A DNA stretch of 40,391 nucleotides. Source: Bacteroidaceae bacterium (GTDB taxonomy: Bacteria > Bacteroidota > Bacteroidia > Bacteroidales > Bacteroidaceae). Shown piece after piece: positions 24,862 to 32,786 of the stretch. Each line of letters opens with the position of its first letter. Positions within the stretch are counted from its first letter, which is position 1. A model generated the notes under the pieces. The model was given only the letters and a program-made list of their open reading frames with translations, made no database searches and was not told the origin of the DNA. Position numbers and translations under genes: made by a program. Location: positions 1-40,391 of the forward strand of contig JAFUWG010000034.1 of assembly GCA_017483605.1 (NCBI GenBank). Reading direction: 5' to 3'.

Positions 24862-27444
24862 TCACAGTCGGCTCTTTTCCGCATTTCCTGCACCAGTGCC
24901 CCGATACTTGGAGCGAGTGGTGTTGAAGTAGTAGGTGATGCCCAACTGGAGGTAGCGGCTCTGCTGGTACTCGGTCAGATAGCGAGTGTAGCGACCATTG
25001 TAAACGTTGATGTTGTAGTTGCCACCTTTGAAGATATCGCTGAAACGGAACCGTACCAACAACGATTTGTGGAAGAAATATTTGTCAACATTGAGGTCTA
25101 ACTCTTGCTGAGGCTTGCGTTCGACAAACTGGTAAAAAGCCGAGGTGTTCCATGAGTAATTGAGACGAATCATCCAGTCGTGCCTCAATCGGAACAGGTT
25201 GTTGAAGGCTCCCTCCAGCATCGGGCGTTCCAGATTCTCCGTCACCCCATAGGGCTTGGCATTGAAGAACTGCCGATAGCACTCCAGTTTCAGTGTCGGA
25301 TACCACACACCAAAGTGCGGATTGACGGTAAGCGAGAAGTTGATGAGTTGACGATGAGGCACGTTCATGAAGGTGGAGAACATGATGTCGGATGTGTCAT
25401 CGTAAGCGGTCGTGTAGTTGGTGTGGGAGTTGACCATATAGCCATATTCTGCCGTGAAATTCAGCCATCGCCAAGCCAAGTTGTACTCAAAGTCATAGTT
25501 GTACATCGTCTTGAGCCACGGGTTGCCACCTCGATAGCGGAAGTGGCTCATGTAAACCACATCGTTCGACAGGTTGCCATACGACGGCCGGTAAACCAAG
25601 GTGCTCATGCCGAGGGTGTGTTGCCATTTGCCCCGATGCCAGCCGACGGTAAACGTGGGCATCCAATGGTTTTCGGTGCGGCTCTGTTCAGGCATTCGGA
25701 CGTTGTTGTCGTAGTAAGCCACGTTGTTATGCTCATAACGGGCACCCATGCTGAAGAGCCACTTTTCAATCGAGTATTCCACCTCGGCAAATCCTGCCAG
25801 CATGTTTTCGTGCATGTCGTTGTCGGAGGGGCGAAGGATGTTCTCTGGGTTCTGATAAGTCTGCGTGTTATGGCTGTTGGTGTACTCCGAACCGAAATTC
25901 AACTTCACCTGTTTGCCCAAGGGATAGGTGAGCACCAACTTACCTGCCCACATGCGGCTGCGGCTCTCGTGCAGGGTGGTCACCGTCTGGTCGCCATAAG
26001 ATTCGCTCTGTTCCACGGCTTGCGTTTCCGTCGAGTTCTTCCGGCTGAGCCATGTCAGGTTCAGGTCGATGTCCATCTTGCCGACCTTCCCGATGTAGTA
26101 GGCATCGAGTGTAGGTTGTGGCCAAGCCTTATAACTTTCGGTCTCTTGGCAATCAATCCTGCCCGAAGGCACTCCGTCGGTTGTGTAGGTGAGCGTGTTG
26201 GTGGAGGCGTGATAGTCTTCGGGGAAACGGCAGTCGTTGCTATAACGCACACCCACCGTATGGTCGTCGGCTATCTGATAGTTGAAGCCGAGGTTTCCGT
26301 CCAAATCCTGCAAGCGTTCCTGCATCTTCCACATCTGCTGCTGCTCGATGTGGTGCAGATTGCTGATAAAGATGTCCGTCGCCTCGTCTTCCACTTGCCA
26401 GAAATAGTTTTCGTAGTTCAGATGGGCAAAGATGTCAAGGTTGTCCCTGCGGTAGTTAAGGCTCAAGTAATCAAACATCGTGTGCTTGACCGACCATCGG
26501 GAATAATGGGACAGGCTACCGCTCCACCCCTCGCCCTGCTGTCGGCGGGTCTTGATGCGGATGACCGACGAGACATGAGATGCGTATTGTGGCCCTGGCG
26601 TCGTGAGCACTTCGATGCTTTTGATGTCCCGAGACTTGAGTTGGCGAAGTTCCTCGCTGTTACGCATCACACGCCCATTGATGTAGATGAGCGGCGTCCC
26701 TTCTTTACCTGCGACACGCACCTTGTCATCATCCACCTGCAAACGCGGCAACTGTTCCAGCACATCGAGAACCGTGCCCAACTCTGCCAAGAGCGTCCCT
26801 TCCACATTCGCCATCATGCCACCCTTCATCAGCCGATAGGTGGGGAGGTCGCCTTTGACGGTCACGTTTTTCAACAGCACATCGTCACGCTCCATCCTTA
26901 TCGTGCCGAGGTCGGTCGGGGTGCATGGCAAATAGAGGGTCTTGTATCCCACATAACTGATTCTCGCCAAGACGTTTCGGTACTCGCAGGGGATGATGAA
27001 GAAGCCGTCCTCGTTGCTCACGCCACCTAACAGAACCTTTAGCTCGGCGGAGCCAATGGTAGAATCGGAAGGTGAGAGCAATGCGATGTTGGCATACACT
27101 ACGGGCAGGTTCTGCTCGTCAACGAGACGCCCCTTCACGTGCCGACTCGCCTTGTGGGTACACTCCACAAAGAGTTTTCGTTCCCCGTTGCGGGTCATGC
27201 GGATGGGATAAAACCCTATTATCTGCTGGATGGCATCGGGCACCGACTGGTTCTTCACCTCCGTACTCACCCGAAAGTCCTCCAACTCGTTATACACAAA
27301 ACTGATGTCGTACCGCTCTGTCTGCGACTGCAACCACACGAGGGCGTCCGACATGGACACATCGCTGAAGGTATGCGTGATGCGTTGAGCAAAACTACTC
27401 TGCATCAAGGCTGAGAGGAATAGGATAAGAATTGGCTTTCTCAT
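24862..27444 (-). CDS. TonB-type outer-membrane beta-barrel receptor 1
   Basis: 860 residues from the ATG at 27444, chosen because it gives a signal peptide (MRKPILILFLSALMQSSFA); longer upstream starts do not. Order: a secretin/TonB short N-terminal domain (about 20-95, ITHTFSDVSMSDALVWLQSQ), a carboxypeptidase-like regulatory domain (about 105-200, VKGRLVDEQNLPVVYANIAL), a plug region (EVLTTPGPQYASHVSSVIRI), then an outer-membrane barrel ending in TRSKYRGTGAGNAEKSRL. It belongs with the CarboxypepD_reg/OMP-barrel group rather than SusC, and no susD follows. The first 190 residues are almost identical to receptor 2 except for a 7-residue insertion (GSAELKV). The ligand is unknown. Confidence 0.88.
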   Translation of the reverse strand: MRKPILILFLSALMQSSFAQRITHTFSDVSMSDALVWLQSQTERYDISFVYNELEDFRVSTEVKNQSVPDAIQQIIGFYPIRMTRNGERKLFVECTHKASRHVKGRLVDEQNLPVVYANIALLSPSDSTIGSAELKVLLGGVSNEDGFFIIPCEYRNVLARISYVGYKTLYLPCTPTDLGTIRMERDDVLLKNVTVKGDLPTYRLMKGGMMANVEGTLLAELGTVLDVLEQLPRLQVDDDKVRVAGKEGTPLIYINGRVMRNSEELRQLKSRDIKSIEVLTTPGPQYASHVSSVIRIKTRRQQGEGWSGSLSHYSRWSVKHTMFDYLSLNYRRDNLDIFAHLNYENYFWQVEDEATDIFISNLHHIEQQQMWKMQERLQDLDGNLGFNYQIADDHTVGVRYSNDCRFPEDYHASTNTLTYTTDGVPSGRIDCQETESYKAWPQPTLDAYYIGKVGKMDIDLNLTWLSRKNSTETQAVEQSESYGDQTVTTLHESRSRMWAGKLVLTYPLGKQVKLNFGSEYTNSHNTQTYQNPENILRPSDNDMHENMLAGFAEVEYSIEKWLFSMGARYEHNNVAYYDNNVRMPEQSRTENHWMPTFTVGWHRGKWQHTLGMSTLVYRPSYGNLSNDVVYMSHFRYRGGNPWLKTMYNYDFEYNLAWRWLNFTAEYGYMVNSHTNYTTAYDDTSDIMFSTFMNVPHRQLINFSLTVNPHFGVWYPTLKLECYRQFFNAKPYGVTENLERPMLEGAFNNLFRLRHDWMIRLNYSWNTSAFYQFVERKPQQELDLNVDKYFFHKSLLVRFRFSDIFKGGNYNINVYNGRYTRYLTEYQQSRYLQLGITYYFNTTRSKYRGTGAGNAEKSRL
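27034..27056. repeat. 21-bp insertion carrying an interspersed repeat motif
   Basis: Relative to receptor 2 (29620-29640), the gene has 21 extra bases here (27036-27056), including TTTAGCTCGGCGGAGCCAA. The same motif with one change occurs at 116-140 (GAACCTTTAGCTCGGCG, then TAGCCAAT). It adds seven codons without breaking the frame. Confidence 0.75.
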
Positions 27445-27463
27445 GTTCTTTCGTAAAAACAGT

Positions 27464-30016
27464 TTACAAACGACTCTTTTCCGCATTTCCCGCACCTGTA
27501 CCCTTATATCTGGAGCGAGTGGCATTGAAGTTGTAGGTGACAATTACGCCAAAGGTCTGGTCGTAGTTGTAACAGTCTTTGTAGAGATTGGCACCGATGC
27601 CATAGGAGGTCCATCGTTCTTGACTGGTTCGGAAGAGGTCGGTGACATAGAGATTCACCAGCAGCGTCTTGTTGAAAAACGACTGATTGAGCCGTAAGTC
27701 CATCTGGAAATATCCTTTCACTTTCTGAAACTCGCTGTAATAGTCGGTTCGGTAACGCAGATTGGCATTGGCGGAGCACGTCTTGCTGAGCACAAAGGTG
27801 TTTTTTGCCACGAATGTCCACGTGGGTTTATGCTCCTTCAGCCCGGAACCATACTGTGCCGAGTCGTAGAAAAGTTTACTGAAATTCACAAAGAGATTGG
27901 GACGGTAGAAGCCAAACTTGGGAGAGGCTGAAACGGAGGCAGACAGGGTTTGCATGTCCCCATAATTGCGACTGCACAAGAAGACGATGTTTTGCCCATC
28001 ATAAAGTTCAGGCACCCATGCCCGTGTGTGCTGAATGCTGGCGTAGTCAACCGAAAGATGGAACCATGACCGCAAGGCGGAAAGTGCGACATTGTGCGTA
28101 AACTGCGGACGAAGCAAGGGGTTTCCGCCTTCGTAGGTATAGCGGTTGTCATACTGGATGAAGTTTCGCAACTCCCAATAGGAGGGGCGGCTGGTTTTTC
28201 TGCTGTAGTTGAGTTGCAGATTCCATTTGTTCTTCCCCCACTCCACCGACGCATTGGGGAACCAATCGTCATAGCGTCGGCTTGGCTCTGCTTCCCAAAC
28301 ACCCAAGGAATAGTAATCCGTCGTGACATGCTCATAACGCAATCCGGCTCCAAGTTTGAAAGTGCCCAACGTCAAGTCGTACTCTGCAAAACCTGCCACG
28401 TTGCTTTCGCGAATCTTTGTGTCGGACGAACGTACATACTGCTCGTCGTTCGTATAGACACCATCCGTCCTCGTATGTGTGATTTCAGACCCTGCACTCA
28501 CCACGCCTTTCCATGCAGGATAGGTCAGAACCAATTTGCCTGCCGCCATCTGGTTGCGTCGGACACTCCGAGTGTGAACATCGCGGCTTTCCAATTCTTC
28601 GCTGATTTCATTCCGCACGTCAAGGTTCTGTTCTTTGCCTCGATAGAAAGTTGCGTTGAAGTCGATGTCGAGTTTTCCGACCTTGCCCATGTAGTAGGTG
28701 TTGAAATCGTGCAGCGGATTTTGTGTACGGGTGGTGGTGGCATCTTGAAAGACCTCTCCTTCAAACACGCCATTTTGCCAGATATGTTGTTCAGACAGAA
28801 TCTTGCCGTCCTTGAGTTGTACACCGCTGAATGTGTAGGAAGCACCCAACGAATGGCGGTCATTGATGTCATAGTTGAAACCCAACTGCTCGTAATGTGA
28901 CTTGCTACGTATGCGGGTGTCACCATCCTGTGCAATGAGAATGTGGTCGTCTTCATTCAACAGTTCATTTTTCACGTGGTTGTCCTCACCTAACCACGCA
29001 CTCCGCAGATAACTTTCCGCAAAGATTTCCAGCCCTTTCGTGCGGTATTTCACCTCCAAGTCTCCATAACCACCCATCTGATGGTTGTTCCGCACATTGG
29101 CTAATGCACTGACACTGACACCTTCATCTTGAGGCTTGACCGTGTGAATGCGGATAACTGACTGCACCGATGCGTCGTACTGAGCACCAGGGTTCGTGAT
29201 GACGTCAACAGATTTGATGTCGCTCGACTTGAGTCGGGTGAGTTCGGTCATGTCACGCACCTTCCGATTGTTGATATAGATGAGCGGAGCACCTTTTCCG
29301 AACACGCTCACGGCTCCATTGCTCGACACATCTACCCGCGGTAACTGTCCCAGCACATCGTTCGCTGTGCCCATCTCCGCCAACAAAGAGCCCGCCACAT
29401 TCACGTTCAGCCCGCCCTTTATCATCTGGAATTGAGGCCGCTCACCCTTCACCGTCACATTCTGCATCATCTGCACCTCTGGCTCCATCCTTATCGTGCC
29501 GAGGTCGGTCGGGGTGCATGGCAAGTAGAGGGTCTTGTACCCCACGTAACTGATTCTCGCCAAGACGTTTCGGTACTCGCAGGGGATGGTGAAGAAGCCG
29601 TCCTCGTTGCTCACGCCGCCGAGTAGAATGGTAGAATCGGAGGGTGAGAGCAATGCGATGTTGGCATACACTACGGGCAGGTTCTGCTCGTCAACGAGAT
29701 GCCCCTTCACGTGCCGACTCGCCTTGTGGGTACACTCCACAAAGAGTTTCCGTTCCCCGTTGCGAGTCATGCGGATGGGATAAAACCCTATTATCTGCTG
29801 GATGGCATCGGGCACCGACTGGTTCTTCACCTCCGTGCTCACCCGAAAGTCCTCCAACTCGTTATACACAAAACTGATGTCGTACCGCTCCGTCTGCGAC
29901 TGCAACCACACGAGGGCATCCGACATGGACACATCGCTGAAGGTGTGGGTGATACGTTGAGCCATTGCGAGGTGAACGCAACCGCACAGCAAGAGCATGA
30001 GAAAGCATTTTTTCAT
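27464..30016 (-). CDS. TonB-type outer-membrane beta-barrel receptor 2
   Basis: 850 residues with a signal peptide (MKKCFLMLLLCGCVHLAMA). It has the same order as receptor 1: STN-like domain, carboxypeptidase-like domain, plug (DVITNPGAQYDASVQSVIRI), barrel, and the same last 12 residues GTGAGNAEKSRL. The plug and barrel differ strongly from receptor 1, so the two probably handle different ligands through a shared N-terminal signalling cassette. It follows the anti-sigma gene by 15 bp and precedes receptor 1 by 19 bp, within one operon. Confidence 0.88.
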   Translation of the reverse strand: MKKCFLMLLLCGCVHLAMAQRITHTFSDVSMSDALVWLQSQTERYDISFVYNELEDFRVSTEVKNQSVPDAIQQIIGFYPIRMTRNGERKLFVECTHKASRHVKGHLVDEQNLPVVYANIALLSPSDSTILLGGVSNEDGFFTIPCEYRNVLARISYVGYKTLYLPCTPTDLGTIRMEPEVQMMQNVTVKGERPQFQMIKGGLNVNVAGSLLAEMGTANDVLGQLPRVDVSSNGAVSVFGKGAPLIYINNRKVRDMTELTRLKSSDIKSVDVITNPGAQYDASVQSVIRIHTVKPQDEGVSVSALANVRNNHQMGGYGDLEVKYRTKGLEIFAESYLRSAWLGEDNHVKNELLNEDDHILIAQDGDTRIRSKSHYEQLGFNYDINDRHSLGASYTFSGVQLKDGKILSEQHIWQNGVFEGEVFQDATTTRTQNPLHDFNTYYMGKVGKLDIDFNATFYRGKEQNLDVRNEISEELESRDVHTRSVRRNQMAAGKLVLTYPAWKGVVSAGSEITHTRTDGVYTNDEQYVRSSDTKIRESNVAGFAEYDLTLGTFKLGAGLRYEHVTTDYYSLGVWEAEPSRRYDDWFPNASVEWGKNKWNLQLNYSRKTSRPSYWELRNFIQYDNRYTYEGGNPLLRPQFTHNVALSALRSWFHLSVDYASIQHTRAWVPELYDGQNIVFLCSRNYGDMQTLSASVSASPKFGFYRPNLFVNFSKLFYDSAQYGSGLKEHKPTWTFVAKNTFVLSKTCSANANLRYRTDYYSEFQKVKGYFQMDLRLNQSFFNKTLLVNLYVTDLFRTSQERWTSYGIGANLYKDCYNYDQTFGVIVTYNFNATRSRYKGTGAGNAEKSRL

Positions 30017-30031
30017 GGTGGCAGTGTGGCA

Positions 30032-30691
30032 TTATGGTTCAACAATCAGGGTGTCGTCGCTCAAAGTGAGGTGCAGTTGCTCAAAGTGATTGAGGTCGGC
30101 AATGATGCTTTCGAGCGTCGCCTGTTTGTTCCACCTGTAGAACAGACGGAGCGTATGCGCCTGCTTGCTGCGGATGGCGAGCGTCTTGCCATAGTGGTCG
30201 GCAATGGTGTGAAGAATCTCATCCAACGGCACATTCTCGAACGTGACAGCCTCTACCGCCACAGCCGTCGAATCATTCGGCAGCACTTCCTCCAGATTCG
30301 TCACATTCGTTTCATTCGTTGTTTCTGTCGGCAAACTGAACAAATCGAACGAATGGACGTGCCGAGTCAGCCCGATGGCTGCGTATGTGATGCCCGAAAG
30401 CATCACCACCACGGCGACAGCGGCCGCCATCTTACGCCAACGCCATGAAGGATTGAAGAATTGAAAAATTGAAGAGTTGAAGTGCCGCTTCTCAAACTTC
30501 TTCCATTCTTCGTCCTTGAGTCCGTTGGCTATCTGCTGTTTCGCCTCACCCATTTGCTGAGCCGATTCGGTCAAACGCATCGTCTCGTAAAGTTCGCGAC
30601 ATTCATCGTCGGCAAGCATCTCTTGCAGTTGCTCGTCGGTGTACCTTTCGGGGTGTTCCATCATCATGAGGAACTGTTCAGTCTTGTCCAT
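30032..30691 (-). CDS. Short FecR-like anti-sigma factor (DUF4974)
   Basis: 219 residues. A cytoplasmic N-terminus (about 1-85, LADDECRELYETMRLTESAQQM), one transmembrane helix (about 90-110, MAAAVAVVVMLSGITYAAIGL), a linker, and a DUF4974-type STN-like domain (about 150-219, VTFENVPLDEILHTIADHYG). The larger FecR domain usual between helix and DUF4974 is missing, so the protein is about 100 residues shorter than typical. It overlaps the sigma gene by 14 bp. It is expected to hold the sigma factor inactive until a receptor signals through its periplasmic domain. Confidence 0.85.
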   Translation of the reverse strand: MDKTEQFLMMMEHPERYTDEQLQEMLADDECRELYETMRLTESAQQMGEAKQQIANGLKDEEWKKFEKRHFNSSIFQFFNPSWRWRKMAAAVAVVVMLSGITYAAIGLTRHVHSFDLFSLPTETTNETNVTNLEEVLPNDSTAVAVEAVTFENVPLDEILHTIADHYGKTLAIRSKQAHTLRLFYRWNKQATLESIIADLNHFEQLHLTLSDDTLIVEP

Positions 30692-31184
30692 TGTCTGATG
30701 ATTTAAAGTGATTCTTGATTCGTTTCAATGCCTGTGCCAGATGCTTGTACACGGCGGCTTCGCTGATGTTCAGTTCTGCCGAGATGTCGGCATACCGCTT
30801 CCGCTCTTGATAGTGCATGAGGAACACGCGGCGGGTCTGTTCCGTCAAACCTTCTTGACAGAAACGGAGCACACTTTCCAGTCGGTCAGCCTGAGGTTGC
30901 AGCGGCGTGATGTCCGCTTCATCGTCCAGTGCCAGCAGTTTCTGTGCTCGTTCCCTCACCGCCTTTCCCCGAAGCACTTTCAGGCATCGGTTCCGCACAC
31001 ATGTCATCAGGAAACTTTCGGCTGTGTCGGGACGCACCTCCACCGTGCCGTCAAGCACCGAGGCGAACACCTCGCTCACAGCATCTCTGCTTTCCTCGTC
31101 ATCGTGCAGCAGTATCTTGGCCAACAGATACATCCTGTCGTAGTGTGCGAGAAAAAGTTCTTTTATCGTTTCCTTATCTGTCAT
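30678..31184 (-). CDS. ECF RNA polymerase sigma factor
   Basis: 168 residues from the ATG at 31184 (MTDKETIKELFLAHYDRMYLLAKILL). Region 2 is at about 10-75 (DAVSEVFASVL), and region 4 at about 115-160 with the HTH RYADISAELNISEAAVYKHLAQALKRIK. It is the first gene of the sigma / anti-sigma / receptor 2 / receptor 1 operon and probably drives that operon and a few distant genes. No clear -7 box was seen in front of it, which fits a self-regulated promoter of different sequence. Confidence 0.93.
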   Translation of the reverse strand: MTDKETIKELFLAHYDRMYLLAKILLHDDEESRDAVSEVFASVLDGTVEVRPDTAESFLMTCVRNRCLKVLRGKAVRERAQKLLALDDEADITPLQPQADRLESVLRFCQEGLTEQTRRVFLMHYQERKRYADISAELNISEAAVYKHLAQALKRIKNHFKSSDNGQD

Positions 31185-31316
31185 GTCACGTAGCGTTTTT
31201 ATCTTTAATACCCCTAAGGTCGCTCTTTCCCAACCCCCTCGGCTCACTTTTTTTGATGTAATTTTGATTTTTCCCAACCCAGAGTCTCCCTTATAAAATA
31301 TTTGTGTCACCAGAAT

Positions 31317-31385
31317 CGTACCCGAGGGGTACAATAAGGTGTACCCCTCGGGTACGGCATGCCGTAGTCGAGGGGTACGATATGA
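31317..31385. repeat. Array D: three palindromes, 23-bp period
   Basis: CGTACCCGAGGGGTACA (31317), TGTACCCCTCGGGTACG (31340) and CGTAGTCGAGGGGTACG (31363) are exactly 23 bp apart with 6-bp spacers. Copies 1 and 2 carry perfect mutual inverts (GTACCCGAGGGGTAC and its complement). It lies about 100 bp downstream of the DUF2582 stop and 130 bp upstream of the sigma gene. Confidence 0.88.
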
Positions 31386-31419
31386 CAGGGAAGTCACATC
31401 CCTTTATCCTTACTTCCGT

Positions 31420-31460
31420 AAAAAATGCGTTGCCCACCCCATGGTGAGCAACGCATTTTT
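31420..31460. terminator. Terminator of the DUF2582 gene
   Basis: AAAAATGCGTTGC (31421-31433) pairs perfectly with GCAACGCATTTTT (31448-31460), with further partial pairing inside the loop and a T-run on the minus-strand side. It begins 20 bp after the DUF2582 stop. Confidence 0.88.
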
Positions 31461-31479
31461 ATAGTTGTCAAGCAACTAA

Positions 31480-31692
31480 TTACTTGAGAGAGTAAGCGTA
31501 GGGATCCTTCTCGTCGCCAGTCTCTACGGCGTTCACCTTGTCCTCACGGAGCAACCAGCCAAGACCGAGGTTGAAATCCTTCTCTGCAAGTTTTGTCGCT
31601 TTCTTAATTTGCTTGAATGTCTGTGCAGCCTCTGCCTCAGAAAGAGCGTTCCAAATGAGACCTGCAATGTTTCCTGCTTTTTCCTGTAACAT
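31480..31692 (-). CDS. Winged-helix protein, DUF2582 family
   Basis: 70 residues. The sequence (AGNIAGLIWNALSEAEAAQTFKQIKKATKLAEKDFNLGLGWLLREDKV, quoted here only by its landmarks AGLIWNAL, QIKKATKL and LGWLLREDKV) fits the DUF2582 winged helix-turn-helix family, small cytoplasmic proteins presumed to bind DNA. It stands alone with its own promoter box and terminator. The target is unknown. Confidence 0.85.
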   Translation of the reverse strand: MLQEKAGNIAGLIWNALSEAEAAQTFKQIKKATKLAEKDFNLGLGWLLREDKVNAVETGDEKDPYAYSLK

Positions 31693-31775
31693 AATCTTAA
31701 ACCTTACCTTTAATTTGTTAAACTTATTTGTTGTGGAATTAGGGGGATTTTGATGGTTCTTCTCCTAAAACCGAT

Positions 31776-31784
31776 GCAAAGTTA
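31776..31784 (-). promoter_or_regulatory. Promoter -7 box for the DUF2582 gene
   Basis: The minus strand reads TAACTTTGC, with a TTTTG 19 bp upstream at -33: a full match to the Bacteroidota promoter. The leader is about 75-80 nt. Confidence 0.72.
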
Positions 31785-31897
31785 CGACCTTTAGTTAAAA
31801 AAACAAAACTTTTGCAAGAAAAAATCAAGAAAAAGTTACTAAAAAAGAAGAAATTAGGTAAAAATACACCAAAAGCACCCATGCAAAAGTCAAAATG

Positions 31898-31915
31898 GCT
31901 GTGTACGCACACAGC
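31898..31915 (-). terminator. Weak hairpin terminator downstream of the small lipoprotein gene
   Basis: GCTGTGT (31898-31904) pairs with ACACAGC (31909-31915) across a 4-nt loop. On the minus strand a T-rich stretch follows (CATTTTGACTTTT). It is 96 bp after the stop codon at 32011. Confidence 0.45.
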
Positions 31916-31926
31916 AAATATAAAAA

Positions 31927-32017
31927 TATATAATTTATAATGTCTAATTTATAATAGCCATGCGGCTTGTTGGCATCGCGTCAGCCCTATTATAAATTAT
32001 ATATTATAAATTATATA
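31927..32017. repeat. MITE-like repeat, copy 1
   Basis: The 31-bp arms (31927-31957 and 31987-32017) pair at all but two positions. The core GCCATGCGGCTTG, then CATCGCGTCAGCCC, is shared with copy 2 at 32440-32525. The right arm supplies the last codons and stop (AAT ATA TAA) of the lipoprotein gene. The rest of 31693-32010 holds a promoter and a weak hairpin. Confidence 0.82.
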
Positions 32018-32430
32018 TTACTTTTGTAGTCCTTTGGAGTGAAATGATATTCCACCATTTTGTCGCCTGTCGCAGCATCGTGATAGATGTAGGTGAAACT
32101 AACTCCTGCATCTTTATGCTTGGCAAAAAGAACGGAATTGCGAACCACCTTTAAGTTTTCGTCGCCGATGTCACCAAGTTTGTCCATAAAGGCTGTCCGC
32201 TGTTCGTCGGTCAGTTGCAGCGAGTAGTACAACTTGAGGTCACCCACGGTACTGTCGTTGGGGGTGAATACCATGCTGTCGAGGGTGGTCACCCCATCGC
32301 CATAGGGTTGAGGGCAATGCGTCTGGGTGTATTCCCGTGCTTCCCGCTCAAAACGGTCTTTCCGTTTCTCCTGGCAAGAGGAGAGCACCAGAATGGTCAA
32401 TAATAATATATAAGATACACGTGCGTACAT
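32011..32430 (-). CDS. Small lipoprotein of unknown function
   Basis: 139 residues from the ATG at 32430 (MYARVSYILLLTILVLSSC, lipobox LSSC); a longer upstream reading runs into a repeat and is unlikely. The mature protein is charged, with a beta-prone centre (VGDLKLYYSLQLTDEQR) and a closing VSFTYIYHDAATGDKMVEYHF. I do not recognise the family. It lies between two copies of a MITE-like element, and its stop codon comes from one of them. Confidence 0.7.
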   Translation of the reverse strand: MYARVSYILLLTILVLSSCQEKRKDRFEREAREYTQTHCPQPYGDGVTTLDSMVFTPNDSTVGDLKLYYSLQLTDEQRTAFMDKLGDIGDENLKVVRNSVLFAKHKDAGVSFTYIYHDAATGDKMVEYHFTPKDYKSNI

Positions 32431-32439
32431 ATTTATTCC

Positions 32440-32525
32440 CATATATAATATACAATTTATAATTGCCATGCGGCTTGCACACATCGCATCAGCCCTATTA
32501 TAAATTACACATTATAAATTATATA
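32440..32525. repeat. MITE-like repeat, copy 2
   Basis: The core (GCCATGCGGCTTG at 32465-32477, then CATCGCATCAGCCC) matches copy 1 with five changes. The right arm (32495-32525) differs from copy 1 at two or three positions. The left arm is shorter by several bases. Its right edge abuts the stop codon of the TSCPD gene at 32526-32528. Confidence 0.82.
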
Positions 32526-32780
32526 TTATTTCTGTATGACTTGCCGCAATGCCGTTGCCAACTGGTCGGGGCAACTTGTCGGCTTCATGCCACATCGCAC
32601 GCCTTCCAAGCGGCTGATGACATCTTCCGCCTTCATGCCACGCACCAACTGAGAGATGCCAGCCGTGTTGCCGGCACAACCACCCACAAACTGGACATTG
32701 TTGATGACACCCGTAGCGTCATCAACGTCCAGCATAATGGCTTTGGAACAAGTTCCTTTCGTTTCGTAAATCGTCTGCAT
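32526..32780 (-). CDS. TSCPD-domain protein
   Basis: 84 residues ending in the TSCPD motif (GMKPTSCPDQLATALRQVI), with cysteines in the pattern TKGTCSKAI, GGCAGN, VRCGMKPTSC. This small domain resembles the C-terminus of vitamin B12-dependent ribonucleotide reductases; the stand-alone function is not known. It starts 6 bp after yebC ends and is likely cotranscribed with it. Confidence 0.85.
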   Translation of the reverse strand: MQTIYETKGTCSKAIMLDVDDATGVINNVQFVGGCAGNTAGISQLVRGMKAEDVISRLEGVRCGMKPTSCPDQLATALRQVIQK

Positions 32781-32786
32781 GGCGGC

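Noticed and set aside
24575-24931. An ORF encoding seven-residue repeats (KFKLDLY, KFKFNFI) across array B
   Set aside because: The heptads simply translate the 21-bp DNA period. The ORF overlaps the end of the receptor gene in antisense and has no promoter or signal.
31317-31385. Palindromic arrays as a miniature CRISPR
   Set aside because: The spacers are only 6 bp, the units are 3-4, no cas genes are present and every site has a different repeat.
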